A stretch of DNA of 7,691 bases from an uncultured Collinsella sp. (lineage in GTDB: Bacteria > Actinomycetota > Coriobacteriia > Coriobacteriales > Coriobacteriaceae), in contig URTZ01000095.1 of the NCBI GenBank assembly GCA_900550825.1, positions 1 to 7,691 on the forward strand, read 5' to 3'. Made by a program: the position numbers and the translations under genes. Below the pieces are notes generated by a model. It was given only the letters and a program-made list of their open reading frames with translations, was not told where the DNA came from and made no database searches. Position 1 is the first letter of the stretch, and the number at the start of each line of letters is the position of its first letter. Below, piece by piece: positions 6,456 through 7,691 of this stretch.

Positions 6456-6518
6456 TTGTCTCAATCTGTAACAGTTAGAGGTCATTTTCCCTGCTAGATG
6501 TTACAGATTGAGATGATT
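6454..6518. repeat. Palindromic intergenic repeat, copy 3
   Basis: This is the cleanest copy. TCTCAATCTGTAACA (6459-6473) and TGTTACAGATTGAGA (6499-6513) are perfectly complementary over 15 bp with a 25-nt interior, and AAT/ATT extends the ends. Interior bases TAGAGG and CTAGA resemble the reverse complement of the copy 1 interior (15 of 25 identical), so copies 1 and 3 appear to lie in opposite orientation. With copies 1 and 2 it flanks the FHA/kinase pair. Confidence 0.88.
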
Positions 6519-6543
6519 GGTTGGGACGATCCATCGGCCAACC
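6519..6543. repeat. Short dyad GGTTGG/CCAACC
   Basis: GGTTGG (6519-6524) and CCAACC (6538-6543) are perfect complements, with CGAT/ATCG (6527-6530, 6533-6536) inside. The dyad directly follows palindromic repeat copy 3. It could be a small hairpin or a regulator site; no T tract follows. Confidence 0.35.
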
Positions 6544-6550
6544 ATCCATC

Positions 6551-6562
6551 CTCATCTGTAAC
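6551..6562. repeat. Solitary half-arm of the palindromic repeat
   Basis: CTCATCTGTAAC differs from the repeat arm CTCAATCTGTAAC only by loss of one A. No matching right arm follows. It may be a decayed repeat end or a chance match. Confidence 0.35.
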
Positions 6563-6579
6563 GAAATGTCATACATTTC
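6563..6579. promoter_or_regulatory. Perfect 7-bp dyad upstream of the ATPase promoter
   Basis: GAAATGT-CAT-ACATTTC has perfect 7-nt arms and lies 9 nt before the -35 candidate. Its size and place fit the site of a dimeric regulator. It does not match the CopY box TACANNTGTA. Confidence 0.4.
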
Positions 6580-6588
6580 TTTCTGTAC

Positions 6589-6619
6589 TGGACACCCCCA
6601 GGGGGTATGGGTGTATAGT
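6589..6619 (+). promoter_or_regulatory. Promoter of the copper ATPase gene with G/C-tract dyad operator
   Basis: TGGACA (6589-6594) and TATAGT (6614-6619) form a -35/-10 pair with a 19-nt spacer. The dyad ACACCCCC-A-GGGGGTAT (6592-6608, one mismatch) overlaps the -35 and fills much of the spacer, and ACACCC (6592-6597) also pairs with GGGTGT (6609-6614). Copper repressors of the CsoR family bind pseudo-palindromes with such C and G tracts, and MerR/CueR activators act on promoters with 19-20 nt spacers; either would suit a Cu(I)-inducible gene. CsoR fits the G/C tract better and is usual in actinobacteria. No regulator gene is in the window. Confidence 0.6.
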
Positions 6620-6654
6620 ATCGGCAGGTTAACAATTCCAACACCGAACTACAG

Positions 6655-6661
6655 AAAGGAG
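6655..6661 (+). promoter_or_regulatory. Ribosome binding site of the ATPase gene
   Basis: AAAGGAG lies 5 nt before ATG 6667 and fixes the start. The encoded protein then begins four residues before the first strand of the metal-binding domain, as is typical. Confidence 0.85.
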
Positions 6662-6666
6662 AAGCC

Positions 6667-7691
6667 ATGGCTCAAGATAAGTTCGACGTGGGCGGCATGA
6701 CATGCGCCGCCTGCCAGGCGCATGTGGATCGCGCCGTGAGCAAACTCGACGGCGTCCAAAGCGTCGCGGTCAATCTGCTCGCCGGCTCTATGCTGGTGGA
6801 CTACGACCCTGCGCAGGTCTCCCCCGACGACATCTGCACCGCTGTCGACCGCGCGGGCTACTCGGCCTCACCCATCAGCACGGGCACCGACGCTGTCCAA
6901 AGCGGAAGTGCGCAAGCCAGGTCCGGCGCCGCCCATATGGAGTCGCCGACCAAAAAGTTGGAGGCCGCCGCCTCTGCCATGCGCACCCGCCTCATCGTCT
7001 CGATCGTATTCCTCATCCCACTGTTCTACATAGGCATGGGGCACATGCTCGGCTGGCCGCTGCCCGGCATCTTCACCGACCACACCCACAGCATGACGCT
7101 CGCGCTCACCGAGCTCGTCCTGCTCATTCCCATCGTCTACGTCAACGACGCGTACTTTATCAACGGGTTTAAATCACTCGCGCACGGCGCGCCTACCATG
7201 GACGCCCTTATTGCCGTGGGCGCCACCGCCTCCATCGCCTGGTCGCTCTACGCCATGTTTATCATGGCCGACCAGCTAGCCGCGGGTCAGGTCCACGAGG
7301 CCATGATGACGGGCATGGACAATCTGTATTTTGAGAGCGCCGGCACCATCCTGTCGCTCGTCACCGTAGGCAAATACCTCGAGACGCGCAGCAAGTCCAA
7401 GACCGGCGGCGCCATCGAGGCGCTCATCGACCTAGCGCCCAAGACCGCGACCGTCGTGGCAGAGGACGGCACCGAGGCCACCGTCGACGTCGATGCCATT
7501 CTGCCCGGCCAGGTGCTGCGTGTGCGCCCCGGCGAGTCCATCCCTGTCGACGGCGTGGTACTCGAGGGCGCTTCGGCCGTGGACGAAAGTGCACTGACCG
7601 GCGAGTCCATCCCCGTGGAGAAGACCGCCGGCGACACCGTCAACGCCGCCACTGTCAACCGCACCGGCTCGTTTACCTTCCGTGCCACACG
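6667..7691 (+). CDS. copA: Copper-translocating P1B-type ATPase, N-terminal part (cut by window end)
   Basis: The first 341 residues are present and the gene continues past the window. These transporters use ATP to pump Cu(I) out of the cytoplasm. One heavy-metal-associated domain (about 3-68) carries the ligand motif GMTCAAC (10-16; C13 and C16). A poorly conserved linker (70-100) leads to four hydrophobic segments (about 107-128, 144-165, 178-201, 221-238), with the P1B signature APTMDALIAVG (175-185). The actuator domain follows, with PGESIPVDG (288-296) and the dephosphorylation loop TGES (311-314). The CPC membrane motif, phosphorylated DKTGT and nucleotide domain must lie downstream, so Cu(I) specificity rests on the N-terminal motif and overall similarity. 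Family members are commonly 700-900 aa. The gene has its own promoter with a candidate copper-regulator site. Silver transport or another P1B subtype is less likely. Confidence 0.92.
   Translation, partial: MAQDKFDVGGMTCAACQAHVDRAVSKLDGVQSVAVNLLAGSMLVDYDPAQVSPDDICTAVDRAGYSASPISTGTDAVQSGSAQARSGAAHMESPTKKLEAAASAMRTRLIVSIVFLIPLFYIGMGHMLGWPLPGIFTDHTHSMTLALTELVLLIPIVYVNDAYFINGFKSLAHGAPTMDALIAVGATASIAWSLYAMFIMADQLAAGQVHEAMMTGMDNLYFESAGTILSLVTVGKYLETRSKSKTGGAIEALIDLAPKTATVVAEDGTEATVDVDAILPGQVLRVRPGESIPVDGVVLEGASAVDESALTGESIPVEKTAGDTVNAATVNRTGSFTFRAT

Noticed and set aside
6454..6518. Palindromic repeat as a bidirectional intrinsic terminator
   Set aside because: The 25-nt apical region is large and neither side is followed by a T tract. 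The other two copies lie upstream of genes, not after them.
6573..6588. CopY-type box from TACA...TGTA before the ATPase gene
   Set aside because: The half-sites are 8 nt apart instead of the 2 nt of the known TACANNTGTA box, and CopY is a Firmicutes regulator.
6702..7172. 156-codon plus-strand frame within the ATPase gene
   Set aside because: It is out of frame with the ATPase, whose frame shows GMTCAAC, membrane segments and TGES. The product is a His/Arg-rich shadow.

Overview
The window is high-GC DNA with strong GGAGG-type ribosome binding sites. The helicase with a long Arg/Gly tail, the FHA protein, the transmembrane Ser/Thr kinase with a DUF6273-like tail, and the copper ATPase suggest an actinobacterium of the class Coriobacteriia, perhaps Collinsella. 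The genus is a judgement from family resemblance, not a database match.

Layout. Positions 1-288 hold no gene I can defend. A DEAD-box RNA helicase reads leftwards (2609 to 360) and ends at a good intrinsic terminator (289-325). Positions 2610-3196 form a divergent intergenic region. It carries the helicase leader, two copies of a palindromic repeat and a TATAAT promoter. Two rightward genes follow: a 320-aa protein with a C-terminal FHA domain (3197-4159) and a 694-aa membrane Ser/Thr kinase (4331-6415). The 171 nt between them is dense with inverted repeats. A third palindromic repeat lies just after the kinase. A copper-type P1B ATPase gene begins at 6667 behind a promoter with a G/C-tract dyad, and it is cut by the window end after 341 codons.

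Function. The FHA protein and the kinase look like one phospho-signalling unit. The kinase would phosphorylate threonines in the cytoplasm, the FHA domain would read phosphothreonine, and the kinase's outer domain could sense something at the cell surface. The helicase (RNA remodelling) and the ATPase (Cu(I) export) look like independent neighbours.

The most interesting non-coding signal is a family of 55-61 bp palindromes. Three copies share near-identical arms and exactly 25 nt of interior, and they sit on both sides of the FHA/kinase pair. The second is the set of competing hairpins and the 57-nt inverted repeat between the FHA and kinase genes.
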